From assembly GCA_964434585.1 (NCBI GenBank), contig CAYSVN010000073.1, positions 1 through 5,268 on the forward strand: a stretch of 5,268 nt of DNA, given 5' to 3'. The position numbers were made by a program, and so were the translations under genes. Position 1 is the first letter of the stretch, and every line of letters begins with the position of its first letter. Below are positions 4,626 through 5,268 of this stretch, in pieces. Below the pieces are notes generated by a model, which was not told the origin of the DNA, ran no database searches, and worked only from the letters and a program-made list of their open reading frames with translations. Source of the DNA: CAYSVN01 sp964434585 (GTDB lineage Bacteria; Patescibacteriota; Gracilibacteria; Peribacterales; Peribacteraceae).

Positions 4626-5268
4626 TGGATAATAACCAACTGTTACAGGCATTTATAGATGCTGGCTGGAAACGCCAAGAGGCTAAACTTTACATGTTGT
4701 TATTAGAGCTTGGTGCACAACCAGCTAGTGTGTTGGCTAATCAAGTAAGTCGAAACAGAGTAACCACTTTGCATGTGTTAGAAAAAATGGTAGATAGGGG
4801 GTATGTTAGTAAGCAGAAAGCTACGTATGGCTGGAAGTACGTTGCTAGTGATCCTGAAGTCATCTTGGCAGCTCTTACAACACAGCAAGAAGAAGCATAC
4901 CGTAAACAAAACCTACAAACAGAATTATTTGCAGGCTTGTTGCCACATTTACACTCGGTTAAATCATCAAGCTTTAAAAAACCAAATGTAGAAGTATTTT
5001 ATGGTGATAGTGCTTTAAAGCAGATCTATACACTGTCGTTACAAACCATCGAGCTTTATGCCTATTACGCACCATGGGATCCCGCTAAACATTCTCATTT
5101 ACTAAAAATAGATGATTGGCATACACAAAAACGGATTGAGGCTGGCATTCCTGTAAAAATTATTTTACCGCACACAAAGCAATCTGAGCCATTTGCAAAG
5201 GTCAAAAAGCCTCTAAAAGAAGCAATTCTTGTACAAGAGTCAGAATTTACGACAAAAGATATTACATT
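4625..5268 (+). CDS. TrmB-like winged-helix transcriptional regulator (3' end outside window)
   Basis: From the ATG at 4625, 214 codons run to the window edge without a stop. Residues about 1-75 form a TrmB-type winged helix-turn-helix: the opening helix LLQAFIDAGWKRQEAKLYMLLLELG (6-30), ASVLANQVSRNRVTTLHVLEKMVDRG (34-59) with the recognition helix, and the wing YVSKQKATYGWKYVAS (60-75). A charged helix follows (77-110), then an alpha/beta domain beginning KPNVEVFYGDSALKQIY (119-135) and reaching KRIEAGIPVKIILP (169-182). This resembles the phospholipase-D-like sensor region of TrmB proteins frequent in Patescibacteria. The family regulates sugar and other metabolic genes; the ligand here is unknown. 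No Shine-Dalgarno site precedes the start. Direct repeats at the start suggest autoregulation. The divergent unknown gene is the obvious candidate target. Confidence 0.88.
   Translation, partial: MDNNQLLQAFIDAGWKRQEAKLYMLLLELGAQPASVLANQVSRNRVTTLHVLEKMVDRGYVSKQKATYGWKYVASDPEVILAALTTQQEEAYRKQNLQTELFAGLLPHLHSVKSSSFKKPNVEVFYGDSALKQIYTLSLQTIELYAYYAPWDPAKHSHLLKIDDWHTQKRIEAGIPVKIILPHTKQSEPFAKVKKPLKEAILVQESEFTTKDIT

Noticed and set aside
4803..4991. 62-residue frame within the TrmB-like gene
   Set aside because: It is a different frame of a well-supported winged-helix coding sequence, with no start signal.
1..5268. CRISPR array, insertion sequence, tRNA or att-type repeat
   Set aside because: No regularly spaced repeats, transposase motifs, tRNA-like cloverleaf or long terminal repeats were seen in the window.

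Overview
The window is AT-rich (roughly 60% A+T by eye) with compact, mostly monocistronic genes. It looks like a bacterial scaffold from a metagenome or draft genome, because it contains a run of exactly 10 N. A Candidatus Patescibacteria (CPR) source is the best guess. This rests on a truncated TrmB-type winged-helix regulator with a companion domain of the kind common in that group, on a lipoprotein cyclophilin, and on start codons without a Shine-Dalgarno sequence. It is an inference and is not proven by any marker gene. The standard genetic code fits: one gene ends in TGA and no gene needs TGA as a sense codon.

Layout, left to right. Positions 2-82 hold the last 26 codons of an unidentified plus-strand gene. 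Positions 83-560 hold no convincing protein gene. On the minus strand this gap contains two successive units, each made of a TTGACA-type promoter, a strongly foldable stretch of about 175-230 nt, and an intrinsic terminator. I read them as two tandem structured small RNAs of unknown family (B at about 81-312, A at about 360-531). A 13-bp perfect palindrome lies on the -35 box of RNA B.

Positions 561-1643 (minus) encode a GT4-family glycosyltransferase. A 76-bp gap separates it from the divergent 1720-2628 (plus), an inositol-monophosphatase-superfamily phosphatase resembling the HisN branch. Convergent with the latter is 2729-3535 (minus), a lipid-anchored cyclophilin peptidyl-prolyl isomerase with an acidic linker. 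Next comes a minus-strand gene of unknown function (3669-4471) that is interrupted by the N gap at 4194-4203. Divergent from it and running off the right edge (4625-5268+) is the TrmB-like regulator.

No multi-gene operon is visible, and nearly every gene has its own promoter and/or terminator. Several starts lie where the transcript is expected to begin, or have short leaders without a GGAGG-like site, which suggests leaderless or SD-independent translation. The unknown gene and the TrmB-like regulator share a 153-bp divergent control region carrying two TGTACA-cored palindromes and a 10-bp imperfect direct repeat next to the regulator start, so autoregulation and control of the neighbour are plausible. 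The most interesting part of the window is the tandem RNA pair at 81-531.
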